From: Vibrio sinaloensis
GTDB taxonomy: Bacteria > Pseudomonadota > Gammaproteobacteria > Enterobacterales > Vibrionaceae
Assembly: GCF_000808535.1 (NCBI RefSeq)
Contig: NZ_JWLV01000012.1
Span: 186,001 to 250,000 of the forward strand
DNA length: 64,000 bases
Reading direction: 5' to 3'
Shown: positions 9,489 through 17,119 of the stretch, piece by piece
How positions within the stretch are numbered: position 1 is the first letter of the stretch
Layout: each line of letters starts with the position of its first letter
Notes under the pieces: model-generated
What the model saw: the letters and a program-made list of their open reading frames with translations, nothing else
Told to the model about the DNA's origin: nothing
The model's database searches: none
Position numbers and translations under genes: made by a program

Positions 9489-9584
9489 ATTATACTCATC
9501 CGTCCATTGATAAAGTAATGCCATCCTCACAGTTTCTGCGAAGATTCATCATGCGTTCACTCATTTACGTGAACAAGATCACCA
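9489..9584 (-). promoter_or_regulatory. nupC promoter with CRP-type site
   Basis: On the minus strand TGGTGATCTTGTTCACGT (9567-9584) has the GTGA-N6-TCAC core of a CRP site, and TATAAT lies at 9489-9494 with TACTTT 17 bases upstream. The CRP centre would fall about 93 bases ahead of the start point, a spacing used by class I CRP promoters. Consistent with catabolite control of nucleoside uptake. Confidence 0.6.
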
Positions 9585-9627
9585 TTCATTCCCTGGGTAA
9601 TCACTAAAAACACATTTTATTTAGAAT

Positions 9628-10401
9628 TTATTCACAAATACCGAACGCCGAATTGCTATTTTTCCAAACGTTTTCAGCAATCGTTTGCTCTGACATTCCT
9701 TTTAACGATGCGAGACAGGACACTATTTCACCTATCATCTTCGGATGATTGGCCTTGCCCTGGTGTCCATTTAGTGGCATGTCGGGTGCATCAGTCTCAA
9801 GGACCAATTTCTCAACGGGCAACTGAGCCACAGTTTGCCTCGTTTTGTTCGCTCTCGGGTAAGTAATTACACCACCAACACCGATATAAAATCCCAGCTC
9901 TATAAACTGCATCGCTTGCTGATAACTGCCCGAAAAGCCGTGTAAAACACCACCAAATTGGAAACGACACTGCTTCAATATTTGTAGAGTTCGGTTGTGC
10001 GTTTTTCTGCTGTGGAGAATCAGAGGAAGTTGAAATAATGTTGCCAATTTCACCTGAGCGATAAAAATGTGTTCCTGCTCAGCGGCGCTGATATTAACAA
10101 GTCCATCTAAGCCACATTCACCAACGGCAACACAGAACTCCGTTCGGGTCCGAAGCCGATTTTCTAGCTCAATAAGGTAATCACCGCTTTCATCAGTCAG
10201 AAAATAAGGGTGTAAGCCTAGTGCATGATAAACGCCGTGAAACTGAGAAGATAAGGCTTCTACTTCTTGCCAGTTTTGTGGACCCACTGTGGGAATAACA
10301 AAGCGTTCTACGCCGCACTGGTTTGCCTGGGCGAGATTGTCAGAAAAGTTGTCGGCGAATGGTTCAAAGTCGAAGTGGCAATGAGTATCAAAAAGGCGCA
10401 T
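9628..10401 (-). CDS. yjjV: TatD-family metal-dependent hydrolase YjjV
   Basis: Metal-dependent hydrolase of the TatD family (putative deoxyribonuclease). 257 residues starting MRLFDTHCHFDF, with metal-binding H7 and H9 in the HxH motif, a Glu in VGECGLDG, His in LILHSRKTH and VLHGFSGS, and Asp in LETDAPDMP, the full TatD ligand set. In E. coli yjjV also lies near the deo operon. The start codon follows the DUF5363 stop by only two bases, so translation is probably coupled. No terminator is seen after it; the gap to nupC holds the nupC promoter. Confidence 0.9.
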   Translation of the reverse strand: MRLFDTHCHFDFEPFADNFSDNLAQANQCGVERFVIPTVGPQNWQEVEALSSQFHGVYHALGLHPYFLTDESGDYLIELENRLRTRTEFCVAVGECGLDGLVNISAAEQEHIFIAQVKLATLFQLPLILHSRKTHNRTLQILKQCRFQFGGVLHGFSGSYQQAMQFIELGFYIGVGGVITYPRANKTRQTVAQLPVEKLVLETDAPDMPLNGHQGKANHPKMIGEIVSCLASLKGMSEQTIAENVWKNSNSAFGICE

Positions 10402-10403
10402 GG

Positions 10404-10547
10404 TTACTGCGCCTTATCACAAGTCTTGTCTTGGCTGTTTGGATCGCGTCGATATGGAACGCAGCTCCGCTTGTTTTCAGGTGTTAGCCCCATCGACAAA
10501 CACCAAGCATCATATTTTGCTACCAAACGCTTAATCCATCCCAGCAT
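10404..10547 (-). CDS. Small DUF5363-family protein
   Basis: A 47-residue ORF starting MLGWIKRLVAKYDAWC, with a strong Shine-Dalgarno (AAGGAGTCAGGC) before the ATG. It carries GLTPENKRSCVPYRRDP (residues 20-36), the signature I associate with the small DUF5363 family of Vibrio and Pasteurellaceae; function unknown. Basic, with three cysteines (16, 29, 43) and no signal peptide or clear membrane segment. It lies 14 bases downstream of the yaaA stop and its stop is two bases from the yjjV start, so the three genes look like one transcript. Confidence 0.75.
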   Translation of the reverse strand: MLGWIKRLVAKYDAWCLSMGLTPENKRSCVPYRRDPNSQDKTCDKAQ

Positions 10548-10561
10548 GCCTGACTCCTTGA

Positions 10562-11335
10562 TTATTGTTCTTCGCGTTTGAAGACCAATTCTGTTGGCGT
10601 TGACTCTTCTTCCACGAAGTAATAGCCGGCTACATCAAACTTGGTAAGCTGTGCGACACTCGAGATACGATTTTCAATAATGTAGCGCGCCATCATGCCG
10701 CGAGCCTTCTTCGCATAAAAGCTGATCACTTTGTACTGACCATTCTTACAATCTTTGAAGATAGGCGTAATCACCTGCGCATCTAACGCTTTTGGTTTTA
10801 CCGCTTTGAAGTATTCGTTGGACGCTAAGTTAATGAGAACATTATCACCTTGTGCGGCAATCGCCTCATTCAGTTTATCAGTAATGACGTTACCCCAAAA
10901 CTGATACAAGTTCGTGCCTTTATCATTCGCTAGCTTAGTTCCCATCTCGAGGCGATATGGCTGCATCAAGTCCAGCGGCTTTAGCAATCCGTATAGGCCG
11001 GACAACATACGAAGATGTTTCTGGGCATACTCAAAATCCGCCTCAGTCAAAGATTCTGCATCTAACCCCGTGTACACATCCCCTTTGAACGCCAAGATAG
11101 CTTGTCGAGCGTTGTCCGTGGTGAACTCTTCACTCCACTCTTGAAAGCGACCAACATTCAAATCGGCAATCTTGTCGCTGACTTTCATCAAGCTCGCCAC
11201 ATCTGCCGGCGTCAGTTTACGACAAACCTCGATCAGCTCTTTTGAGTAATCAATCAACTCAGGCTGAGTGAACGTCTCTGTCGCAAGAGGAGATTCATAA
11301 TCTAACGTTTTCGCAGGTGATACGACAATTAACAT
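10562..11335 (-). CDS. yaaA: Peroxide stress protein YaaA (DUF328/UPF0246)
   Basis: Cytosolic protein that lowers intracellular iron and protects DNA and protein during hydrogen peroxide stress in E. coli; a DNA-binding fold has been described for the family. Start at [15 protein letters not shown] (11335), the invariant family N-terminus, with AAGGG about 14 bases upstream; the frame extends 23 codons further without support. 257 residues, the usual length. Recognisable segments: [35 protein letters not shown], and [11 protein letters not shown]. Heads the yaaA-DUF5363-yjjV unit. Confidence 0.94.
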   Translation of the reverse strand: MLIVVSPAKTLDYESPLATETFTQPELIDYSKELIEVCRKLTPADVASLMKVSDKIADLNVGRFQEWSEEFTTDNARQAILAFKGDVYTGLDAESLTEADFEYAQKHLRMLSGLYGLLKPLDLMQPYRLEMGTKLANDKGTNLYQFWGNVITDKLNEAIAAQGDNVLINLASNEYFKAVKPKALDAQVITPIFKDCKNGQYKVISFYAKKARGMMARYIIENRISSVAQLTKFDVAGYYFVEEESTPTELVFKREEQ

Positions 11336-11379
11336 GACTTTACTTAACCCTTCTCTATTATTTATAACGTTTAGGGTAC

Positions 11380-11413
11380 AAAAAAAGCCACACATTGTCT
11401 GCATGGCTTTTTG
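11380..11413 (-). terminator. Terminator after the alanine symporter gene
   Basis: On the minus strand AAAAAGCCA...TGGCTTTTTTT forms a 9-bp stem with an inner paired loop, ending in seven T. It separates the symporter gene from yaaA. Confidence 0.85.
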
Positions 11414-11447
11414 AATCGTATTAATAGGTAAACGCTATAGTGAACGA

Positions 11448-12878
11448 TTAATCTTTCTTGCTTTGATCCCAGATCCCATCTTCAAGCTGAGACTTCAGTT
11501 CCGGGAAATCGTTCGAATCAAATGTCGGCACTTTACCTTCATCAAGCTGACGGTTGTAGTCTTTTGCTAGCTTAATCACGATACCAGACAGTAGGATGAT
11601 CGCCACTAAGTTAACAATCGCCATTAAGCCCATTGATACGTCTGCTAACGCCCAAACAACTGGCAGCGAGGCAACCGCACCAAACATAACCATACCAAGA
11701 ACAATCACACGGAAGATTCCAAGACCCGCTTTGTGGTTATGCTCAAGGAAGATCAGGTTCGTTTCTGCGTAAGAGTAGTTAGCAATGATTGAGGTAAATG
11801 CGAAGAAGAAAATCGCAACCGCAACAAAGATACCACCCCACTCGCCAACCTGAGAGCTTAAGGCTGTTTGAGTTAGCTCGATACCTGTCACTTCACCGTG
11901 TGGTACGTACTCACCTGACATCAAGATAATCGCAACCGTCGCCGAACAAATCACGATGGTGTCCATAAACACACCAAGCATTTGCACGTAACCTTGAGAC
12001 GCTGGGTGCGGAGGATAAGGCGTTGCCGACGCAGCTGCGTTTGGCGCAGAACCCATACCTGCTTCGTTCGAGAATAGACCACGCTTAATGCCGTTGATCA
12101 TCGCTTGCGCAATTGCGTAACCCAGACCACCTGCAGCCGCTTCTTGCAGGCCGAATGCGCTCTTAAAGATAAGCACTAAGATGTCCGGTAACTTTTCGAT
12201 GTTCATCATCATTACGAATAGAGCAAGCAGTAAGTAAGCAAGCGCCATGATTGGAACAACTAACTCAGCCACACGCGCGATACGCTTAATGCCACCAAAA
12301 ATAACCACCGACGAAAGCAGAACAACGAAGATACCAACATATGTATCTTCCCAGCCGAACGCATTGTGCATCGCGTTGGCAATTGAGTTCGCCTGCACCG
12401 CATTAAATACAAGACCAAAAGCGATAATTAGGAATACTGAGAACAGTACGCCCATCCAACGCATACCTAGGCCTTTTTCCATGTAATACGCAGGACCGCC
12501 ACGGTAGTTTCCGTCATCATCCTTGGTTTTGTATAGCTGTGCTAAGGTACTCTCAGCAAACGAAGTTGCCATACCGAGCATCGCAATTAGCCACATCCAG
12601 AAAATCGCGCCAGGACCACCAGCGGTTAGGGCAACCGCAACACCAGCCATGTTACCGGTACCAACACGAGCAGCAAGACTAGTACAAAGCGCTTGGAAAG
12701 ATGAGATACCAGCTTTGTCTGCTTTACGACTGTTCTTCAGAACAGAAAACATGTGGCCAAAGTGGCGAAACTGGATGAATCCCAAACGGACAGTGAAGTA
12801 AATTCCAACTCCGACAAGAAGGTAAACGAGAATGGAACCCCAAAGTAGGTCATTCATCAAATTGATTAAATCTGTCAT
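11448..12878 (-). CDS. Sodium:alanine/glycine symporter (AGCS family)
   Basis: Inner-membrane sodium-coupled importer of alanine or glycine (AlsT/AgcS family). 476 residues with about eleven hydrophobic segments. Family signatures seen: GIYFTVRLGFIQFRHF near the N-terminus, LAARVGTGNMAGVAVAL (substrate-binding helix), GGPGAIFWMW, FSNEAGMGSAPNAAASA and the C-terminal FAFTSIIANYSYAETN. The start MTDLINLMNDLLWG follows TGAGGAAC. The substrate cannot be decided from sequence. It is monocistronic, with a long upstream gap and its own terminator. I looked for a glycine riboswitch, which controls some symporters of this family, and saw none. Confidence 0.9.
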   Translation of the reverse strand: MTDLINLMNDLLWGSILVYLLVGVGIYFTVRLGFIQFRHFGHMFSVLKNSRKADKAGISSFQALCTSLAARVGTGNMAGVAVALTAGGPGAIFWMWLIAMLGMATSFAESTLAQLYKTKDDDGNYRGGPAYYMEKGLGMRWMGVLFSVFLIIAFGLVFNAVQANSIANAMHNAFGWEDTYVGIFVVLLSSVVIFGGIKRIARVAELVVPIMALAYLLLALFVMMMNIEKLPDILVLIFKSAFGLQEAAAGGLGYAIAQAMINGIKRGLFSNEAGMGSAPNAAASATPYPPHPASQGYVQMLGVFMDTIVICSATVAIILMSGEYVPHGEVTGIELTQTALSSQVGEWGGIFVAVAIFFFAFTSIIANYSYAETNLIFLEHNHKAGLGIFRVIVLGMVMFGAVASLPVVWALADVSMGLMAIVNLVAIILLSGIVIKLAKDYNRQLDEGKVPTFDSNDFPELKSQLEDGIWDQSKKD

Positions 12879-13585
12879 AAGTTCCTCATAGTGAGATTTC
12901 GCTGATCATCGCGTCCCTGCCATCCATCTAACTGCCTGACTAAGTGTCAAGATAGCTTAGTGCATTGTTGTTTAATTATGCAGTTTAGACCTGTAAAACT
13001 CGCCTCATGCTTCCATTTTACGTATCAGCGTATTTTTTGACGGGCGGATAATGCAGCGAAGGCTCGCAAAAATCAATATGCAACCAATATCATCTTTATG
13101 TTATTTTTCACTATAAAATCACCAATAATTAACACAAGAGAGAACACTAGAAACACAAAACCAGAACATCAACATAATTTATTAACAACATAACAGATAT
13201 TCCGCCCCAACAAAGAACCTCTTTCTGACATGCTGGTCGCACCCCTTACCCACCAAGGTCTCGCATAAAATCTCGCTCATGTGATATTTCGTCGCTTAGA
13301 CGTCATTTTTTGCACGTAAAGCAACTCTTTGCACATTGGCGAAAAATGCTCTTTTTTTAAACACGAGATTAACAATCATATTTTGAGAATTTAATCGTTT
13401 TCGTTAACTCGTTTGCACAAAAAAAAACCACACCATACGGAAAATAGTGTGAGCCGATGTCAGATTTTTTAGGAAATCTTCATTGAATCGTAACAAATGA
13501 GAAACGAATCAAAGATACGCTTCAGTGAGAATGGTATTTAGATAGTACCCCTTCAAAGAGTAATAATTTAAAAAAGAGGTAGCTT
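12879..13585. other. Long AT-rich intergenic region
   Basis: About 700 bp between two divergent genes, with no convincing ORF. It must hold the promoter of the symporter gene (TTGACA on the minus strand at 12942-12950, no good -10) and that of the DUF3545 gene. A TGTGATATTTCGTCGC half-site for CRP lies near 13279. A clear terminator facing the minus strand sits at 13419-13451 without an annotated gene in front of it. Confidence 0.5.
13419..13451 (-). terminator. Orphan intrinsic terminator (possible small RNA 3' end)
   Basis: On the minus strand CACACTAT pairs fully with ATGGTGTG (one G-T) around TTTCCGT, followed by G and nine T. It looks like a classic rho-independent terminator. No minus-strand gene ends before it; the next feature upstream on that strand is the antisense of the DUF3545 gene. 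A small RNA of roughly 100-150 nt starting near 13540-13590 would explain it. Confidence 0.65.
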
Positions 13586-13768
13586 ATGGATGGCTTAAAC
13601 TTTGAAGAAATGATGGAAATGGGTTTACCAAAAGCGCGTGCGACACGTTCAAAACCGGTAAAACGCAAATGGCGAGAAATAGAGGCAATTAAAGATAGGC
13701 AACGCCTACAAAGAGAACTCAAAGAAATGGATATCGGCTTTGAAGACTCTGCAGATTTAGAATTCTAA
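13586..13768 (+). CDS. DUF3545 family small protein
   Basis: A 60-residue soluble protein with AGAGGTAGC upstream of the ATG. The central KPVKRKWREIEAIKDR followed by QRLQRELKEMD is the conserved core of DUF3545, a short family of marine Gammaproteobacteria with no known function. The core is strongly charged and predicted helical (Lys/Arg then Glu-rich), the N-terminus acidic. Stand-alone gene with a strong terminator shared with the convergent hemerythrin gene. Confidence 0.8.
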   Translation: MDGLNFEEMMEMGLPKARATRSKPVKRKWREIEAIKDRQRLQRELKEMDIGFEDSADLEF

Positions 13769-13797
13769 AAAAAGAGGCGCAATGCCTCTTTTTTTGT
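13764..13797. terminator. Bidirectional terminator
   Basis: aaaaaaagaggc gcaat gcctcttttttt: symmetrical hairpin with A- and T-runs, starting at the DUF3545 stop codon and facing the hemerythrin gene on the other strand. Confidence 0.92.
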
Positions 13798-13807
13798 TTC
13801 TACGCTA

Positions 13808-14359
13808 TTACAAAGCTTCTGTTTCGTTCTGCCTTACGCGACTCGCCAGTTGCTGATATTGCTCTGCAATCGTCTCACCAAACACCGGATCGTCTTCATT
13901 GACACTCCACATTGCCTCAACCGCTTGCCAATCTTTGACCGTAAAGTTTCTCAGGATTATCGGCAGAACTGATCGCTCTTCCATATCTAGGTGTTGATAC
14001 TGAGAGCCGATAAAGTCTTTCAGTTGCTCCAAGAATATATCTTGTGGTACTACCGCGTCTTGCAAAATCATCTCAACAGTCGCCAAAAACTCGTGAGTCT
14101 TCTCAGAGAGTTGTTTATGTTCGGCTTCCAAATTTTCAATGGATTCAAGATGACCAAATTTATCGAGATAATATTGATAAATAATGTCTTCTTTAGGGTG
14201 ATGAACCCGCTCTGAATGCTCCGCAAGATAGGCAACTATCTCGTACAGCAAGGAATAATTTATCGCTTGCTCGTTTTCAAGTTGAGCCATCTTTTGCTTG
14301 AGAACGGCCAACAAACGAACCATGTAGCCGTGCTCTCTTCTTATCCTTTCAATCATCAT
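13808..14359 (-). CDS. Hemerythrin HHE-domain protein
   Basis: 183-residue all-helical protein of the hemerythrin/HHE cation-binding family, expected to hold a di-iron centre that senses or handles O2, NO or reactive species. Candidate ligands are in the usual order: H10 (RREHGYM), H54 with E57 (HHPKED), H81 (EAEHKQL), H123 with E127 (QHLDMEERS). AAGGAGAGC precedes ATGATG. A 7-bp inverted repeat (ACACTTA/TAAGTGT) holding a TATAAT lies just upstream of the Shine-Dalgarno, probably part of the promoter. The partner and physiological role are unknown; no regulator gene is adjacent. Confidence 0.87.
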   Translation of the reverse strand: MMIERIRREHGYMVRLLAVLKQKMAQLENEQAINYSLLYEIVAYLAEHSERVHHPKEDIIYQYYLDKFGHLESIENLEAEHKQLSEKTHEFLATVEMILQDAVVPQDIFLEQLKDFIGSQYQHLDMEERSVLPIILRNFTVKDWQAVEAMWSVNEDDPVFGETIAEQYQQLASRVRQNETEAL

Positions 14360-14449
14360 AGCGCTCTCCTTACACTTACTTATTATAAGTGTATAGCAGA
14401 TGGTTTGATGACACTTTGACGCTGTTCGAATTTTAAGCAGAGCAAGTGG

Positions 14450-15139
14450 TTATGACAATTCGACCTCTAGTGGCAGGTGCCAATCAATGACAGATTTGCC
14501 CTGTTGAGCTAATAGCACATTGGTTTGTGAAAAATGCCGGCATCCGAAAAAACCTCGGTGTGCCGACAGTGGAGAAGGATGCGGCCCAACTAGCACATGA
14601 TGCTTATCTCGATCGATAAAACGGCCTTTTTTCTGAGCATGAGCCCCCCACAATAAAAAGACAACGCCGGATTGATGCTGATTGATCGCTTCAATCACTC
14701 GGTCTGTGAATGTTTCCCAGCCCGATTTAGAATGCGAATGCGCCTTACCTTGCTCAACCGTTAACACGGTATTCAATAAAAGCACGCCTTGCTCAGCCCA
14801 ACTTTGTAAATAGCCGTGCTGAGGAATTTGGAAGCCTTCAATATCTTGTGCGAGCTCTTTATACATATTGACAAGAGAAGGCGGCGTTTTGACACCAGGT
14901 AACACGGAGAAACAGAGACCATGCGCTTGGTTTGGTCCGTGGTAAGGGTCTTGACCAAGGATCACCACTTTCACGTCACCAAACTCAGTGGCGCGGAAGG
15001 CATTAAAGACATCTTGCGCCGGAGGAAAGACGACCTTACCTGATTGACGCTCTGCCTCAACAAAACTCAATGTGTCTTGAAAGTAGGCTTGCTGCTTTTC
15101 TTTGCCGATAACATCATGCCAAGTTAATGACTGAGTCAT
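14450..15139 (-). CDS. ung: Uracil-DNA glycosylase
   Basis: Family 1 UDG; removes uracil from DNA and starts base-excision repair. 229 residues. Water-activating motif GQDPYHG (62-68, catalytic D64), the GVLLLNT segment (118-124), and the minor-groove loop [10 protein letters not shown] (187-196, H187), all intact. The ATG is preceded by GAAGGAACGGGAT, and that Shine-Dalgarno is inside one arm of a perfect 14-bp inverted repeat. The neighbour nfo acts next in the same repair pathway, although the two genes are separated by about 250 bp. Confidence 0.97.
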   Translation of the reverse strand: MTQSLTWHDVIGKEKQQAYFQDTLSFVEAERQSGKVVFPPAQDVFNAFRATEFGDVKVVILGQDPYHGPNQAHGLCFSVLPGVKTPPSLVNMYKELAQDIEGFQIPQHGYLQSWAEQGVLLLNTVLTVEQGKAHSHSKSGWETFTDRVIEAINQHQSGVVFLLWGAHAQKKGRFIDRDKHHVLVGPHPSPLSAHRGFFGCRHFSQTNVLLAQQGKSVIDWHLPLEVELS

Positions 15140-15144
15140 ATCCC

Positions 15145-15197
15145 GTTCCTTCTTCTATTTAAGTCGCACAAATTGTCGCAAATATAGAAGAAGGAAC
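15145..15197 (-). promoter_or_regulatory. Inverted repeat enclosing the ung Shine-Dalgarno
   Basis: GTTCCTTCTTCTAT and ATAGAAGAAGGAAC, 14 bp perfect, separated by 25 bases. In the ung mRNA the 3' arm is the Shine-Dalgarno itself (GAAGGAAC, followed by GGGATATG). Folding would hide the ribosome-binding site; no T-run follows, so it is not a terminator. Confidence 0.6.
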
Positions 15198-15220
15198 AAA
15201 GGAGTTAATGACTGTGATAA

Positions 15221-15325
15221 CTACTTTTTCTGTGGCGTACGATAATGCCCCTGTCCAGTAATATGACGATTAGGCGCTGGTAGTCGAACAACACGAACAG
15301 GAATATGATAAGAGGTAAAAGGCAT
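15221..15325 (-). CDS. Possible 34-residue protein, unknown
   Basis: Short ORF MPFTSYHIPVRVVRLP... ending RTPQKK, with GAGGGTG seven bases before the ATG. Very basic and Pro/His-rich (seven Arg/Lys, three His), no hydrophobic helix. I do not recognise it. It lies 60 bp after nfo and about 24 bp before the inverted repeat at the ung leader, on the same strand as both, so it could be a short gene or a leader peptide for ung. The good ribosome-binding site is the main support. Confidence 0.35.
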   Translation of the reverse strand: MPFTSYHIPVRVVRLPAPNRHITGQGHYRTPQKK

Positions 15326-15385
15326 AGTGGCACCCTCATTGGTAAAACACAGACTACGCTATGAAAGAATGGTGCCACCTTCTCA

Positions 15386-16279
15386 CTATAAAGTGGAATC
15401 AGCTATCGATTGAAGGTGAAATTGCCGCATTGATTGAATCTCCTGCGGCCAAAGTTCAGGTTCGATCGTTTCTAAAATCAAAGGGATACCATCAAATCTG
15501 GGGGCTTTGGAGATATACTCAAAACAATCCCAACCAATCTCGCCTTTACCGAGTGCGTGATGCCTGTCAACTTTGCCGCCCAAGGCAACTTTTGAGTCAT
15601 TGATGTGCATTGCGCGTAAATAGTGCATACCAACAATGCGATCAAACTCAGCAAAGGTGGCCTCACAAGCGTCAAAATCCCTTAAGTCATAGCCAGCTGC
15701 GAAAGTGTGGCACGTATCAATACAGACACCGACACGAGATTTATCTTCTACTTGATCAATGATTTGTGCCAAATGCTCAAACCGCCAACCTAGGTTGGTT
15801 CCCTGCCCTGCCGTATTTTCGATCACCGCAATCACTTCAGGTACCGCTTTGTGGGCAAGGTTGATGGACTCGGCAATTCTCGAGAGGCAATCTTGTTCCG
15901 AAATTTTCTTTAAATGACTCCCAGGATGGAAATTAAGCAAAGTCAGTCCTAACAAATGACAGCGTTTCATTTCATCGATAAACGCTGCGCGCGATTTCTC
16001 GAGCTTATCATCTTCAGGGGCACCTAAATTAATCAAATAGGAGTCGTGAGGTAAAATCTGCCCTGCGCCGAACCCCAAGCGTTTACAGTTCGCCTTAAAT
16101 GCTTGAATGATTTTGGGCTCCAATGGCTTCGCTGCCCATTGGCGCTGATTTTTGGTAAACAGTGCAAACGCATTTGCACCGATCTCACTTGCTCTGAGCG
16201 GAGCCTGATCAACGCCGCCTGCAGCGGAAACGTGCGCTCCAATAAACTTACTTCCAAGCTCTCTTTTTAACATTGTCAT
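15386..16279 (-). CDS. nfo: Endonuclease IV (AP endonuclease)
   Basis: Zinc-dependent AP endonuclease with a TIM barrel that cuts 5' of abasic sites. 297 residues. Characteristic segments: [11 protein letters not shown] (12-22), [11 protein letters not shown] (38-48), LNFHPGSH (metal ligand His), [13 protein letters not shown] (Glu ligand), [15 protein letters not shown] (Asp/His), MHINDSK and [12 protein letters not shown] (Asp/His), ending ILETIEPE. Family members usually begin at MKFIGAH; here that codon is AGT (Ser) and the nearest start gives an extra [10 protein letters not shown] with only a weak ribosome site, so the exact start is uncertain. Confidence 0.94.
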   Translation of the reverse strand: MTMLKRELGSKFIGAHVSAAGGVDQAPLRASEIGANAFALFTKNQRQWAAKPLEPKIIQAFKANCKRLGFGAGQILPHDSYLINLGAPEDDKLEKSRAAFIDEMKRCHLLGLTLLNFHPGSHLKKISEQDCLSRIAESINLAHKAVPEVIAVIENTAGQGTNLGWRFEHLAQIIDQVEDKSRVGVCIDTCHTFAAGYDLRDFDACEATFAEFDRIVGMHYLRAMHINDSKVALGGKVDRHHALGKGEIGWDCFEYISKAPRFDGIPLILETIEPELWPQEIQSMRQFHLQSIADSTL

Positions 16280-16346
16280 TTAATCACTTTACACTTTCAA
16301 TATACGAACCATTTACCGCTTTTTTTCGGCGACAGGTCAACATTTA

Positions 16347-16382
16347 AACTCAATTTGTAGTAAATTTACTACAAATTGAGTT
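16347..16382. repeat. 36-bp perfect palindrome
   Basis: AACTCAATTTGTAGTAAA followed directly by its exact reverse complement, with no spacer. It lies in the divergent nfo/grcA intergenic region, 68 bp from the nfo start and about 110 bp upstream of the FNR-type site of grcA. Neither strand has a T-run after it, so it is not an ordinary terminator. Confidence 0.9.
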
Positions 16383-16493
16383 ATTAACTATTTTTTATAT
16401 TATCAAATTTATTGTAACTACATTGTTTTTAAAGAGTTTATTGATTTAGAACAATAAAATAACCTTCATAAAAACAGTGTTTTTAGTTGTTTT

Positions 16494-16544
16494 TTGACCT
16501 AAATCAATATTATCATAAGGGATATTCGCTATATAATACGTAGC
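16494..16544 (+). promoter_or_regulatory. grcA promoter with FNR-type site
   Basis: TTGACCTAAATCAA (16494-16507) matches the FNR box TTGAT-N4-ATCAA at nine of ten positions. TATAAT follows at 16532-16537. The site centre falls about 42-44 bases ahead of the likely start, the class II activator position. This fits anaerobic induction of grcA as in E. coli. Confidence 0.75.
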
Positions 16545-16602
16545 TCAACAAAATTCGAAAGTTAACACCAATAACACCACGTAAGTGGACTAGGAGACGG
16601 TA

Positions 16603-16980
16603 ATGATCCAAGGTATTCAAATCACTAAAGCAGCTAACGATGACCTACTAAACTCGATCTGGCTACTTGATAGCGAAAAGAACGAAGCACGTTGTGTCGT
16701 AGCAAACGCAGGCTTCGAAGCTGACCAAGTTGTAGCGATCAACGATCTCGGTGACTACGAAAGCCGCGAAGTTGCTATCGAAACGGCTCCACGTATTGAA
16801 GGTGGTCAACACCTAAACGTAAACGTTCTTAAGCGTGAAACGCTAGAAGATGCAGTTGCAAACCCAGAGAAATACCCACAGCTAACGATTCGCGTTTCTG
16901 GCTATGCGGTTCGTTTCAACTCTCTAACTCAAGAGCAACAACGTGACGTTATCGCACGTACGTTCACTGAATCTCTATAA
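16603..16980 (+). CDS. grcA: Autonomous glycyl radical cofactor GrcA (YfiD)
   Basis: Small spare-part protein that restores activity to oxygen-cleaved pyruvate formate-lyase by supplying a fresh glycyl-radical domain. 125 residues. The C-terminal half copies the PFL end, with the radical glycine G100 in RVSGYAVRF (97-105) and the preceding [10 protein letters not shown] (67-76). AGGAGACGGTA precedes the ATG. Monocistronic, with an FNR-type promoter upstream and a strong terminator downstream. Codon choice is highly biased, as expected for an abundant protein. Confidence 0.96.
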   Translation: MIQGIQITKAANDDLLNSIWLLDSEKNEARCVVANAGFEADQVVAINDLGDYESREVAIETAPRIEGGQHLNVNVLKRETLEDAVANPEKYPQLTIRVSGYAVRFNSLTQEQQRDVIARTFTESL

Positions 16981-17003
16981 GTTTTAGAGTAAAGAATACA
17001 CAG

Positions 17004-17030
17004 ACGGCGCCATTCGGCGCCGTTTTTTTT
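17004..17030 (+). terminator. grcA terminator
   Basis: ACGGCGCC ATTC GGCGCCGT followed by seven further T. Strong GC stem 23 bases after the grcA stop. Confidence 0.95.
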
Positions 17031-17119
17031 ATTTAAGCATGTCACTCTCTTCAATGATGCATAGCATCAGCAAATCAGTTACATTGATGAACCGCATCTC
17101 AATGAACGGGTAACCAACT

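Noticed and set aside
12879..13300. Possible glycine riboswitch ahead of the alanine/glycine symporter
   Set aside because: I looked for the paired aptamer pattern and a leader terminator on the minus strand and saw neither.
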